Source of the DNA: a virus
Strand: one strand, 5' to 3'
DNA: 64,000 bases
Virus record (IMG/VR): IMGVR_UViG_3300036715_000227
Coordinates: 1-64,000 of that record
Position 1 is the stretch's first letter. Each line of letters starts with the position of its first letter. The translations under genes were made by a program, and so were the position numbers. Of the stretch, positions 15,295 through 21,631 are shown one piece after another. A model generated the notes under the pieces. It was given only the letters and a program-made list of their open reading frames with translations. It was not told the DNA's origin and did no database searches.

Positions 15295-15392
15295 TGGTGC
15301 AGTAATTGGGATTCGAACCCAACTCACATCTGTCATTTCTACAATGGGTAACGTTACTTCCCATCGCTATATACCCCTCAGCTAATTACTGC
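15295..15392 (-). tRNA. oversized tRNA-like RNA, 98 nt
   Basis: Acceptor GCAGTAA/TTACTGC, T arm TTGGG-TTCGAAT-CCCAA and CCA are perfect. The anticodon stem ATGGG/CCCAT encloses an 11-nt loop (AAGTAACGTTA) and the variable region is ~21 nt. No standard anticodon can be read; AAC is one possibility. Confidence 0.5.
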
Positions 15393-15442
15393 CTACTCAT
15401 ATACAGACACAGACTCGTCGCCTAACTTACCGCAAAACTGAA

Positions 15443-15539
15443 TAGTGTGACAGGATTCTCACCTGCAAACATCCTAGGCGTTAGTTGCATACGCTGGCAA
15501 CTGTTTCCGCCGGGGTTCTAAATGTTGAACTACACACTA
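15443..15539 (-). ncRNA. tRNA-like RNA with extended anticodon domain
   Basis: Acceptor TAGTGTG/CACACTA and D arm GTTC-AACATTTA-GAAC are good; the T arm is GCAGG-TGAGAAT-CCTGT with an odd T loop. In place of an anticodon loop there is a stem GGCG/CGCC topped by a second stem AGTTGC/GCAACT. No CCA is encoded. It cannot decode as drawn and may be a regulatory RNA or a decayed tRNA. Confidence 0.5.
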
Positions 15540-15542
15540 ATA

Positions 15543-15616
15543 TGGAGGCCAGGGATGGAGTTAAACCACCCTCCCCAGGTTTGCAACCTGATACATAAAC
15601 GATCTGCCACCTGGCC
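15543..15616 (-). tRNA. tRNA-Cys(GCA), copy 1
   Basis: 74 nt with CCA and T73. Acceptor GGCCAGG/CCTGGCC, anticodon arm TCAGG-TTGCAAA-CCTGG, T arm GTGG-TTTAACT-CCAT type. Confidence 0.88.
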
Positions 15617-15624
15617 ATAAAAAC

Positions 15625-15702
15625 TGGAACACACGATCAGATTTGAACTGATGATTTTCTGGGTTTGCAATCCAGTGCGTTGGGCCGCTCCGCCACGTGT
15701 GC
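15625..15702 (-). tRNA. tRNA-Cys(GCA), copy 2
   Basis: 78 nt with CCA and T73. Acceptor GCACACG/CGTGTGT, anticodon loop TTGCAAA; A-C mismatch closes the loop. D arm TGGCGGAGCGGCCCAACGC. Only 8 nt from copy 1, but the bodies differ, so this is not a recent duplication. Confidence 0.8.
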
Positions 15703-15829
15703 ATAAAAATAATTTGTAGTAGGCTGAGACACAACTCAATTAGTTTGCGCTTCGATATTTAACGACTGCCCTAATACTAAGCATTCCGCAACGCCTTTTA
15801 TCACCCACCAGGGGATTTACTACAAAACT

Positions 15830-15907
15830 TGGTCTCAGTATAAGGATTCGAACCTTAGACCCCTGCGTCCCAAACGCAGTGCTCTAACCAGACTGAGCTA
15901 CACTGAG
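15830..15907 (-). tRNA. tRNA-Pro(TGG), copy 1
   Basis: 78 nt with CCA. Acceptor CTCAGTG/TACTGAG, anticodon arm CTGCG-TTTGGGA-CGCAG, T arm TAAGG-TTCGAAT-CCTTA. Confidence 0.9.
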
Positions 15908-15911
15908 AAAA

Positions 15912-15975
15912 TACAACAGGATTCGCTTTTTTCATAAACGTTGAAATTTTTGAATTTGCTGAAAGAATCCTAAAA
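15912..15975 (-). ncRNA. spacer RNA element (copy b)
   Basis: Stem AGGATTC (15965-15971) / GAATCCT (15918-15924) with core TTTCAGCAAAT next to the left strand and tail CCTGTTGTAT. Starts a few nt after the CCA of tRNA-Trp and ends just before tRNA-Pro. Confidence 0.7.
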
Positions 15976-15977
15976 CT

Positions 15978-16052
15978 TGGCGGGCCGCCTAGGACTCGAA
16001 CCCAGACCTAACGGATTTGGAATCCGCGATGCTGCCATTACACTAACGACCC
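15978..16052 (-). tRNA. tRNA-Trp(CCA), copy 1
   Basis: 75 nt with G73 and CCA. Acceptor GGGTCGT/GCGGCCC, anticodon arm GCGGA-TTCCAAA-TCCGT, D arm TAGTGTAATGGCAGCAT. Confidence 0.9.
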
Positions 16053-16060
16053 ACTAAATT

Positions 16061-16135
16061 TGGTGCGACCGGGGAATTCCGACATCCCGACCAAGAGATT
16101 ATGAGTCTCCTGCTCTTCCTCTGAGCTACAGTCGC
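16061..16135 (-). tRNA. tRNA-Met(CAT), elongator type
   Basis: 75 nt with CCA. Acceptor GCGACTG/CGGTCGC, anticodon arm GGAGA-CTCATAA-TCTCT. The T loop is unusual (TCGGAAT type). Could also be read as Ile2 if modified at C34. Confidence 0.78.
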
Positions 16136-16139
16136 GATA

Positions 16140-16249
16140 CCATATAGAAGTGCATTTGTTTCCTAGCTTTCGGTAGACATGCCTGTCCTTTCGGGTAGCC
16201 CCTGCGTCCAGTTGCTAGGTACCCCAACCGTAAATACACTTCTATATGG
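16140..16249 (-). ncRNA. class III structured element, 13-bp closing stem
   Basis: Perfect inverted repeat CCATATAGAAGTG (16140-16152) / CACTTCTATATGG (16237-16249). Inside are a second stem CCTAGC/GCTAGG, a hairpin GACA-TGCC-TGTC, and two GAAA/TTTC words in tetraloop-like positions. No tRNA-like T arm. Probably a folded RNA between tRNA-Met and tRNA-Lys. Confidence 0.55.
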
Positions 16250-16260
16250 CCACTGCAAAG

Positions 16261-16334
16261 TGGTAGGACGCCTCGGTACCGACCCGAGTTCTACAGGGTA
16301 AAAGCCTGTTGCTTCACTTTAAAGCTTGCATCCC
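16261..16334 (-). tRNA. tRNA-Lys(TTT)
   Basis: 74 nt with CCA. Acceptor GGGATGC/GCGTCCT, anticodon arm ACAGG-CTTTTAC-CCTGT, T stem CTCGG/CCGAG with unusual loop GTCGGTA. Confidence 0.8.
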
Positions 16335-16339
16335 ATATT

Positions 16340-16415
16340 TGGTCCACTGCCTCAGAATCGAACTGAGTATCCTCCGGGTAAGAGCCGGCTGCTTCGCCAC
16401 TAAAGCTTGCAGTGG
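16340..16415 (-). tRNA. tRNA-Lys(CTT), copy 1
   Basis: 76 nt with CCA. Acceptor CCACTGC/GCAGTGG, anticodon arm GCCGG-CTCTTAC-CCGGA, T loop TTCGATT. Its 3' end, the spacer and the start of tRNA-Lys(TTT) are complementary to a 15-nt segment upstream (16453-16467). Confidence 0.9.
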
Positions 16416-16540
16416 TTGGTCACATTTTAATTTTCTTTTATGTGCCAACCAAGACCAAATATGGGATCTAAGTTGACACTATAGTTTACGAGATTTTCGT
16501 TTCATATAGTACCTTCTTTCATTAAATTTAAACTAACACA

Positions 16541-16605
16541 TATGACAGGAATCGAACCTATCCGCTTTCGGCTTCAAATCCGACTAGCAACACAGTCCAA
16601 GTTAA
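16541..16605 (-). pseudogene. 3'-half tRNA remnant, Ser(TGA)-like
   Basis: Minus strand holds an anticodon arm TCGGA-TTTGAAG-CCGA and T arm ATAGG-TTCGATT-CCTGT, followed by CATATGTG instead of CCA. No acceptor 5' strand or D arm precedes it. Confidence 0.55.
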
Positions 16606-16610
16606 TAACT

Positions 16611-16684
16611 TGGAGCGGGGTAGGAGAATCGAACTCCTTTGACTAGCTTGGAAGGCTAGGACACAACCAATATGCCAACTCCGC
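16611..16684 (-). tRNA. tRNA-Gly(TCC), copy 1
   Basis: 74 nt with T73 and CCA. Acceptor GCGGAGT/ACCCCGC, anticodon arm CTAGC-CTTCCAA-GCTAG, T loop TTCGATT. Confidence 0.9.
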
Positions 16685-16691
16685 ATAATAA

Positions 16692-16872
16692 TTGTTTTAA
16701 GGCTGAAATCTTGTAACTGTATGTCAGGGTCGACCCTTTACACTTCCCCCGAAAATTAGGGGCTTGCTTCCATTACAATAATACAAACATCCTTACCACT
16801 TGTGCTGCAACACGCATGGACAAGAGCCAAGACTCAGTCTGCTTCAATTTGCAGATATCAGCCTTAAAACAA
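16692..16872 (-). ncRNA. class II structured element with tRNA-like domain (copy 2)
   Basis: Same 15-bp closing repeat as at 13006 (TTGTTTTAAGGCTGA / TCAGCCTTAAAACAA), 151 nt apart. A hairpin TCTGC-AAATTGAA-GCAGA sits at the stem. A tRNA-like domain follows, with acceptor TGTTTGT/ACATACA, D-like arm ATTGTAATGGAAGC, stem CCCC-TAATTTTC-GGGG, and a T-like arm AAAGGGTCGACCCT. No CCA. Confidence 0.65.
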
Positions 16873-17690
16873 CTAACAAATATGACCTGCCGCTACGTTG
16901 GGACTCTTACCCCAGTTTTTCTCAGCATCCAGTTTCCCTTAGCTGACGCTGTTTATGGCCTTTTCAGGAACATCACTGCAAAGAGCACTGCGGAAGGATG
17001 ATGCCCTACTGTTTACTATCTCGGTTAATTACTCCGACTAATTAATTGGGAATACACGGCGTTTGAATTGGACTTAACCAATCCCTACTTCTGTCCCTGG
17101 CAACATCACCGCCGACATCACTCTTCATACCCTACTGGACCGACTTTGCTCATCGTTTGTCACATTGCTGTGAAGACCGGAACATTGTTCCGGTTCGGTT
17201 TCGCATCTACTCTCTTACTGGTTGATGTCTTAGTATTAGTCCCGGAGTATATTCACATGCACAGAGGACCGGGCTCCATGTGCCGCTATACAACCACAAT
17301 CACTAAACGCTTGCCGGCGTAAACGACCCCGGGGCGCTGATCGACTGTAAATCATATTCAAACACATTAAAAGAAATCTAACACTGCTGTGGCTTAGTAC
17401 GTCCAGCCAATGCTAAAAGGAATCCAATGCATTTGAATATGACCCCTTATGCTTCGCAGCATCTTCACGATGTAGCGGACTGTTAAAGCGTATTGCCGCA
17501 AACTTGGGCTCAGCACTGTCATCAGCTTAGGGAAATCATATCTCATTAAATTTTTAATGAACAAAATGTGTTTCTCGCATTAGGTCATTTCTGCCGTCTG
17601 CTACCTTATTGCCCCATCTAGTGGTGTGCAATCAAACACTAAACTCTTGCAGTTAACTCGATCATTTACTGCTTTATTTAACTTATGTCT
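16873..17690. other. 818-bp gene-free stretch with inverted repeats
   Basis: No convincing reading frame or cloverleaf. It contains hairpin ACCGGAA-CATTG-TTCCGGT (17177-17195) and an 11-bp inverted repeat TCATATTCAAA / TTTGAATATGA (17352-17362 and 17432-17442) around ~70 nt. Transcribed leftward by the promoter at 17692-17720, so it may give structured RNA leading into the tRNA genes. Confidence 0.45.
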
Positions 17691-17691
17691 T

Positions 17692-17720
17692 ATTATACAA
17701 TAAGAACAATTACTTAGCAA
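17692..17720 (-). promoter_or_regulatory. sigma70-type early promoter facing the tRNA region
   Basis: Minus strand TTGCTA, 17-bp spacer ending TTATTG, TATAAT. It fires toward the gene-free stretch and the tRNAs at 13-17 kb, so these are likely made early. Confidence 0.75.
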
Positions 17721-17784
17721 GTTCTTTTAACATTGTGTCTACCAACTTTCGTTGCCGTTTCCGTTAACTACTTACTAAGCTTCT

Positions 17785-17813
17785 ATTATACATTAAGATG
17801 TATTATTGCGCAA
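17785..17813 (-). promoter_or_regulatory. sigma70-type early promoter
   Basis: Minus strand TTGCGC, 17-bp spacer ending TTAATG, TATAAT; overlaps the end of the 90-aa gene and acts in tandem with 17692-17720, ~90 bp apart. Confidence 0.7.
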
Positions 17814-18075
17814 CCTTGTTTTGGTCTTTGTGCATCAATGCACCCCACTTTAGGGTAAACATAAATGTGCTGTCTGTTTCCACAGTGAACACAGCCCATG
17901 CCTTCTTAACCTTACCCCAGCGGTAATCATATTCTCGTTCGTATGTGAATGCGTAAAAATCCGCATCCAACTCTGTTTCCATTGCCCACATCAAGATCTC
18001 GTCAACGAATTCCTGGCGTGCATATTTGTGCTCGTCCCTTGTTAGGTAGACGGGCATTTCGATTCTAACTTTCAT
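17803..18075 (-). CDS. hypothetical protein, 90 aa
   Basis: Starts MKVRIEMPVYLTRDEHKYAR after a strong ribosome site (AAAGGAGCGCAAAATG). The rest is beta-rich with aromatic residues (YAFTYEREYDYRWGKVKKAW, then AVFTVETDSTFMFTLKW). Possibly a small phage host-takeover protein, judging by its size and early-region position. No domain recognised. Confidence 0.75.
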   Translation of the reverse strand: MKVRIEMPVYLTRDEHKYARQEFVDEILMWAMETELDADFYAFTYEREYDYRWGKVKKAWAVFTVETDSTFMFTLKWGALMHKDQNKVAQ

Positions 18076-18146
18076 TTTGCGCTCCTTTAGTTTGCACTAA
18101 TGAGTCGCGGTGAAGTGTGGTTGGCAGAACATTTTTGATTCCTAAT

Positions 18147-18200
18147 TGGTGGTCGGCCCACAGAGTCATGACCTCTGAATGCGCCCGGGCAATACCGACC
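18147..18200 (-). pseudogene. tRNA-Met-like gene lacking the T arm
   Basis: 54 nt. Acceptor GGTCGG/CCGACC plus A73 and encoded CCA are intact; anticodon arm CAGAG-GTCATGA-CTCTG reads CAT. Where the T arm should be there are only ~4 nt (TGGG). Either a deletion derivative or an armless tRNA. Confidence 0.6.
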
Positions 18201-18206
18201 GTAAAA

Positions 18207-18297
18207 TGGCGGAAGAAGGAGGAATTGAACCCCGACCAGCGTAAGCCAGTCCCTTGTTTTCCAAACAAGTGCCGAGACCACTCGGTCAACATCTTCC
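18207..18297 (-). tRNA. tRNA-Ser(GGA)
   Basis: 91-nt type II tRNA with G73 and CCA. Acceptor GGAAGAT, anticodon arm CTTGT-TTGGAAA-ACAAG, variable arm stem CTGGC...GCTGG region, T loop TTCAATT. Confidence 0.9.
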
Positions 18298-18303
18298 TAA
18301 ATT

Positions 18304-18391
18304 TGGCGGGATGTGATGGAGTCGAACCATCACCGCTATTAACAGTGGAACGGTATTCAAAGCCGCTTAACCTCCAAGGTCTCCACATCCC
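18304..18391 (-). tRNA. tRNA-Ser(TGA)
   Basis: 88-nt type II tRNA with G73 and CCA. Acceptor GGGATGT/ACATCCC, anticodon loop TTTGAAT, long variable arm TTCCACTGTTAATAGCGG, T loop TTCGACT. Confidence 0.88.
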
Positions 18392-18399
18392 ATATTCTT

Positions 18400-18486
18400 T
18401 GGCGGATCTTAAAAGAATCGAACTTTCACCGTTTTCACAGTGGGTCGGTATTCGAAGCCGATTAGCGCCCAGCGCACCTAAGATCC
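18400..18486 (-). tRNA. tRNA-Ser(CGA)
   Basis: 87-nt type II tRNA with G73 and CCA. Acceptor GGATCTT/AAGATCC, anticodon loop TTCGAAT, long variable arm. Body similar to the Ser(TGA) gene beside it, so likely a duplication with anticodon change. Confidence 0.88.
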
Positions 18487-19245
18487 TTAAAACTTACGTG
18501 CCAGTATATGTGCAGTTTGCAATATACGTGGCGGATATGCGACCTGATTCGGGGCCGCAAACCAACCAGGATTAAAATCCTGTGTTGTATTAAATTTCTC
18601 TATCTTCCATCCCATGTAGTATAACACCGATGTTAACCACGGAACGTTGGGCATAGCAACTAATGTCACTGAATCGCCCATATTCTTACTGTTTGAGTTG
18701 CCCGAGAAGTTACTCGTTGCACTATTAAAGCGATATTCTAGTGATGGAACACCGGTTACTGATGAAACAGTCTCTGTTAAAATCATCTGCTTTATGTCGC
18801 TGTTTGATATAACTTCCAACACTGAGATAGGATTTGCAATCTCTCCGAGAAACTTGCAAAGCATAACAGTGTCAATACCATGACACTCGTTATACAAGTA
18901 ATCTTGCTTTTCTGCATCACCAAGTAAAAACTTGTAATTCTTTACACTCAATTGATCAAATGCATAGTCTGCTATTGCATTTGGCTCTGGCTTGATGTTT
19001 ATGCCTGTTACTGATTGTGCACCACGTTGAGCTGCAATGAACGGCATGTATCCGTGATAAGAACCAACATCTAAAATGTTTTTGTCTTTGATGTAGCTAT
19101 CATCACTAAACGCAAGCTCGTATCGTTGCCTGTCGGGAGTGATGTAATCTACATTGCGTTGTGGCACATACTCTGCATACGGCACAAGTCCGGTATGCGC
19201 GAGATGGTCAAAGTATTGTTTATAATAGTAACTTGGAATTAGCAT
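18487..19245 (-). CDS. class I SAM-dependent methyltransferase
   Basis: 252 residues. SAM motif I NILDVGSYHGYMPFIAAQRG at ~57-76 is followed by VTGINIKPEPN (acidic-loop region) and FLLGDAEKQDYLYN. The N-terminal block with PDRQRYELAF and the DVGSYxGxxPF form resemble the CmoB/DUF1698-type methyltransferases, but specificity cannot be read. Its ATG overlaps the last codons of the radical SAM gene (7-nt overlap), so the two are co-translated. They probably act on one substrate. The gene ends directly at tRNA-Ser(CGA). Confidence 0.82.
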   Translation of the reverse strand: MLIPSYYYKQYFDHLAHTGLVPYAEYVPQRNVDYITPDRQRYELAFSDDSYIKDKNILDVGSYHGYMPFIAAQRGAQSVTGINIKPEPNAIADYAFDQLSVKNYKFLLGDAEKQDYLYNECHGIDTVMLCKFLGEIANPISVLEVISNSDIKQMILTETVSSVTGVPSLEYRFNSATSNFSGNSNSKNMGDSVTLVAMPNVPWLTSVLYYMGWKIEKFNTTQDFNPGWFAAPNQVAYPPRILQTAHILARKF

Positions 19246-20753
19246 TTTATTAACTCAAGTAATTTTGCTTTGTATTCTGCATGGTGATTTGGTTTCAACT
19301 CTTGCTGAATTTTACCGAACGGGAAATCATTAAATTTTACTTTACTGATCTCTTTGTAATCAAATCCATACGATGCCAATTGCATCGTAAAATATGGGTT
19401 CATTACTCGTTCAGTTGTTTTCCACATAGAGTCATTGTTGAATATGTCAGCAAGTTCAATTGCTTTGTCTCTATTCATATCAGCCGAATTCCAGTTAATA
19501 CTAAATTCATCACTACCAGTACCAATGTCTGTGTAACCAAAGCTTGCGTAATCTGCACTGAACTCACTGGTGTAAGTTAACGAGCCCGGTTGCTCGATTG
19601 TTAACGGATGCCAGTACCACGAGTCAAGCTTAATTTCATGCGCCACTAATCTACGGCTAACTTCAGTGACTTGCTCCACGGATTCACCAGGTAATCCAAC
19701 GATAAGACTTGCGTGTAATATCATGTCGGGATACTTATCCTTAATGAACGCAATCATCTCGATCATCTTGTTGGTGTTATATCCTTTGCCAATAGACTTT
19801 GCAGCCGCAGGAGTAAAGGATTCTATACCAAAGTGCAGTCCTCTAATTCCCATGTTATACAATATATCAAGGGTCTCGGGTTTAATGCAAATAAGGTCCA
19901 ATCTATGGTAACCCCAAAGCACAGGCTTAAACGAAAGCTCACTTACAACTTTCTCGAATGAGCGTAATTTATCTATGTGATCGTTGAATGTGTCATCAAC
20001 GATAATGTAATTCTTAATACCGAACTTGTCGTAGTTGTATTCAAACTCAGCTTTGATTAAGTCTGGTCGTTTAACAAAATCTAAATTTTGCTTTCCATTC
20101 AATGGGTATGAACAGAACTTACATTTAAAAATACAACCACGACCAACTTCAATTGGGATGCACTTATGGTTTACGACATCTATGTCTAACCATTGCATAT
20201 CTTCGTTAGCGAAATCGTATGACTTGGCATAGCGATCATCAATGATTACCCTGCCATATAAATTCTTCATTGCGTTTTCTAACTTAGATCCGTTAACCAG
20301 ATGATTCATTAGATTAACGATACTAACTTCGCTGTAGCCCAACGACACATAGTCAATGTTTTTGTTGTTGTATTGTGCATTGACTTTAGATCCGCCGACC
20401 ACGACTTTAACCTTGTCGCTTTTGCTTCTAATGTACTTAATGACAGATTTCTCAAACTCTTTTCCCTGAGGGAAAATCAGAGTAGTGTCAAGGTCTTTAA
20501 TTCGCGCCGCCTGCTTATCCACTGCAACTTTGTCCATAACAAATGTAGTAGAGAACCCTACTAAAAAGGTTTCATCGGTTAGCGCAGTATCTATCAAATT
20601 AGTGAGTTCATCATACGACCATTCGGACAAGTGATTAACTACCAAACATGTAAATCCATTTTTCCGTAACGAATGCGCAAGTTTGTACGGACCAATGGAA
20701 GGAATACTTACCAAGTGGTCAGTGACGTCAGAGAAAATGATTGCATTATACAT
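19239..20753 (-). CDS. B12-binding-domain radical SAM protein
   Basis: 504 residues. The N-terminal cobalamin-type Rossmann domain (SIPSIGPYKLAHSLRKNGFT; later VVVGGSKVNAQYN) is followed by a radical SAM barrel with CIFKCKFC in VGRGCIFKCKFCSYP and IRGLHFGIESFTPAAAKSIG downstream. HASLIVGLPGES is another typical barrel strand. This is the MiaB-like/B12-methylase type of radical SAM protein without a TRAM domain. Coupled to the downstream methyltransferase. With the 723-aa paralogue at 4.7 kb, the phage carries two such enzymes. Confidence 0.88.
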   Translation of the reverse strand: MYNAIIFSDVTDHLVSIPSIGPYKLAHSLRKNGFTCLVVNHLSEWSYDELTNLIDTALTDETFLVGFSTTFVMDKVAVDKQAARIKDLDTTLIFPQGKEFEKSVIKYIRSKSDKVKVVVGGSKVNAQYNNKNIDYVSLGYSEVSIVNLMNHLVNGSKLENAMKNLYGRVIIDDRYAKSYDFANEDMQWLDIDVVNHKCIPIEVGRGCIFKCKFCSYPLNGKQNLDFVKRPDLIKAEFEYNYDKFGIKNYIIVDDTFNDHIDKLRSFEKVVSELSFKPVLWGYHRLDLICIKPETLDILYNMGIRGLHFGIESFTPAAAKSIGKGYNTNKMIEMIAFIKDKYPDMILHASLIVGLPGESVEQVTEVSRRLVAHEIKLDSWYWHPLTIEQPGSLTYTSEFSADYASFGYTDIGTGSDEFSINWNSADMNRDKAIELADIFNNDSMWKTTERVMNPYFTMQLASYGFDYKEISKVKFNDFPFGKIQQELKPNHHAEYKAKLLELIKC

Positions 20754-20794
20754 AATTTAATTATAGCAGATAAAACATTATTTATCAACTAACT

Positions 20795-20868
20795 TGGTGC
20801 GATGTAAAGGAATCGAACCTTTGTATCCGTCGAGTCAGGACGGCACTCTCCCATTGAGTTAACAAAGC
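20795..20868 (-). tRNA. tRNA-Val(GAC)
   Basis: 74 nt with CCA. Anticodon arm CCGTC-CTGACTC-GACGG, T arm AAAGG-TTCGATT-CCTTT. Acceptor GCTTTGT/ACATCGC has two mismatches. Confidence 0.8.
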
Positions 20869-20873
20869 ATAAT

Positions 20874-20950
20874 TGGCATACCGGGAAGGATTCGAACCTT
20901 CATCACGCAATTTTGGAGACTGCTGTTCTGCCAATTGGAACTACCGATAT
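20874..20950 (-). tRNA. tRNA-Trp(CCA), copy 2
   Basis: 77 nt with G73 and CCA. Acceptor ATATCGG/CCGGTAT, anticodon arm GCAGT-CTCCAAA-ATTGC, T loop TTCGAAT. Body unlike copy 1. Confidence 0.87.
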
Positions 20951-20956
20951 ATAATT

Positions 20957-21042
20957 TGGCGGATAGGAGAGGACTTGAACCTCCACGCCCTTTCGAACGA
21001 CAGTTTAGCAAACTGTTGCGGCTACCATTTCGCCACCTATCC
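20957..21042 (-). tRNA. tRNA-Ser(GCT), copy 2
   Basis: 86-nt type II tRNA with G73 and CCA. Acceptor GGATAGG/CCTATCC, anticodon arm ACAGT-TTGCTAA-ACTGT, variable arm around CGTTCGAAAGGGCG. Confidence 0.9.
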
Positions 21043-21049
21043 ATTAACT

Positions 21050-21124
21050 TGGAGCCTTCAGCTAGAATCAAACTAGCGATTACTGTTTACGAAACAGTCG
21101 TGTTCTCACTAACACTATGAAGGC
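21050..21124 (-). tRNA. tRNA-Thr(CGT)
   Basis: 75 nt with T73 and CCA. Acceptor GCCTTCA/TGAAGGC, anticodon arm ACTGT-TTCGTAA-ACAGT, T arm CTAG-TTTGATT-CTAG. Confidence 0.87.
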
Positions 21125-21128
21125 ATAT

Positions 21129-21205
21129 TGGTGCACCCTCTCGGATTCGAACCGAGAACATTTAGTTTCTAAGACTAACCTGACTACCAATTGCAGCAAG
21201 GGTGC
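21129..21205 (-). tRNA. type I tRNA with Leu anticodon TAG
   Basis: 77 nt with CCA. All arms are well paired: acceptor GCACCCT/AGGGTGC, anticodon arm TTAGT-CTTAGAA-ACTAA, T arm CTCGG-TTCGAAT-CCGAG. The variable loop is only 5 nt (ATGTT), unlike normal type II leucine tRNA. The amino acid it carries is therefore uncertain. Confidence 0.8.
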
Positions 21206-21229
21206 ATAATTCTGTGTGCTAGTTTACTC

Positions 21230-21304
21230 CTTACTAGCAAGTCCTATAAGTCGACTCTGCATTTAAGCCTGCAGAGCTTACTATGCCTATAGCAGTGGCT
21301 TAAA
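21230..21304 (-). ncRNA. possible pseudoknotted RNA element
   Basis: Stem CTCTGCA/TGCAGAG (21255-21261, 21270-21276) whose 8-nt loop TTTAAGCC is complementary to GGCTTAAA (21297-21304): an H-type pseudoknot. A small hairpin CTAT-GCCT-ATAG lies between. Between tRNA-Leu and tRNA-Arg. Confidence 0.5.
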
Positions 21305-21379
21305 TGGTCGGTCCTGCCAGAATCGATCTGGCACTCACTGTTTCGAAGACAGTAGTGATATCCATTTCACTAAAGACCG
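21305..21379 (-). tRNA. tRNA-Arg(TCG)
   Basis: 75 nt with CCA. Acceptor CGGTCTT/AGGACCG, anticodon arm ACTGT-CTTCGAA-ACAGT, T stem GCCAG/CTGGC with variant loop ATCGATT. Confidence 0.82.
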
Positions 21380-21384
21380 ATAAT

Positions 21385-21460
21385 TGGTGGGTCGCACGGG
21401 AGTCGAACCCGCCTGGTACTGATTAAGAGTCAGCTGCATCTGCCGCTTTGCTAACAACCC
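21385..21460 (-). tRNA. tRNA-Lys(CTT), copy 2
   Basis: 76 nt with CCA. Acceptor GGGTTGT/GCGACCC, anticodon arm GCTGA-CTCTTAA-TCAGT, T loop TTCGACT. Confidence 0.9.
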
Positions 21461-21466
21461 AAATTT

Positions 21467-21543
21467 TGGTGCGGGTAGAGAGATTCGAACTCTCACTTTA
21501 CAGGGTTTAAATCTGTCGACTCTACCAATTGGCCTATACCCGC
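21467..21543 (-). tRNA. type I tRNA with Leu anticodon TAA
   Basis: 77 nt with CCA. Acceptor GCGGGTA/TACCCGC, anticodon loop TTTAAAC, T arm GAGAG-TTCGAAT-CTCTC. Variable loop AAAGT is short (type I), unusual for leucine. Confidence 0.75.
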
Positions 21544-21552
21544 ATTTAACTG

Positions 21553-21631
21553 TGGTAGGGGGTCTAGGAATCGAACCTAGTTCTTCTACTCTTCAGGCAG
21601 ACGCTGGAATCACCAGACTAGCTCACCCCCC
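21553..21631 (-). tRNA. tRNA-Phe(GAA), copy 1
   Basis: 79 nt with CCA. Acceptor GGGGGGT/ACCCCCT, anticodon arm TCTGC-CTGAAGA-GTAGA, T loop TTCGATT. The stop codon of the upstream homing endonuclease lies inside its 5' part. Confidence 0.85.

Noticed and set aside
12801-16605. UGA recoding in this phage, suggested by the TCA-like loop of element f
   Set aside because: Genes here still use TGA as stop in tight ATGA overlaps (for example at 30818 and 55779), and element f is not a proven tRNA.
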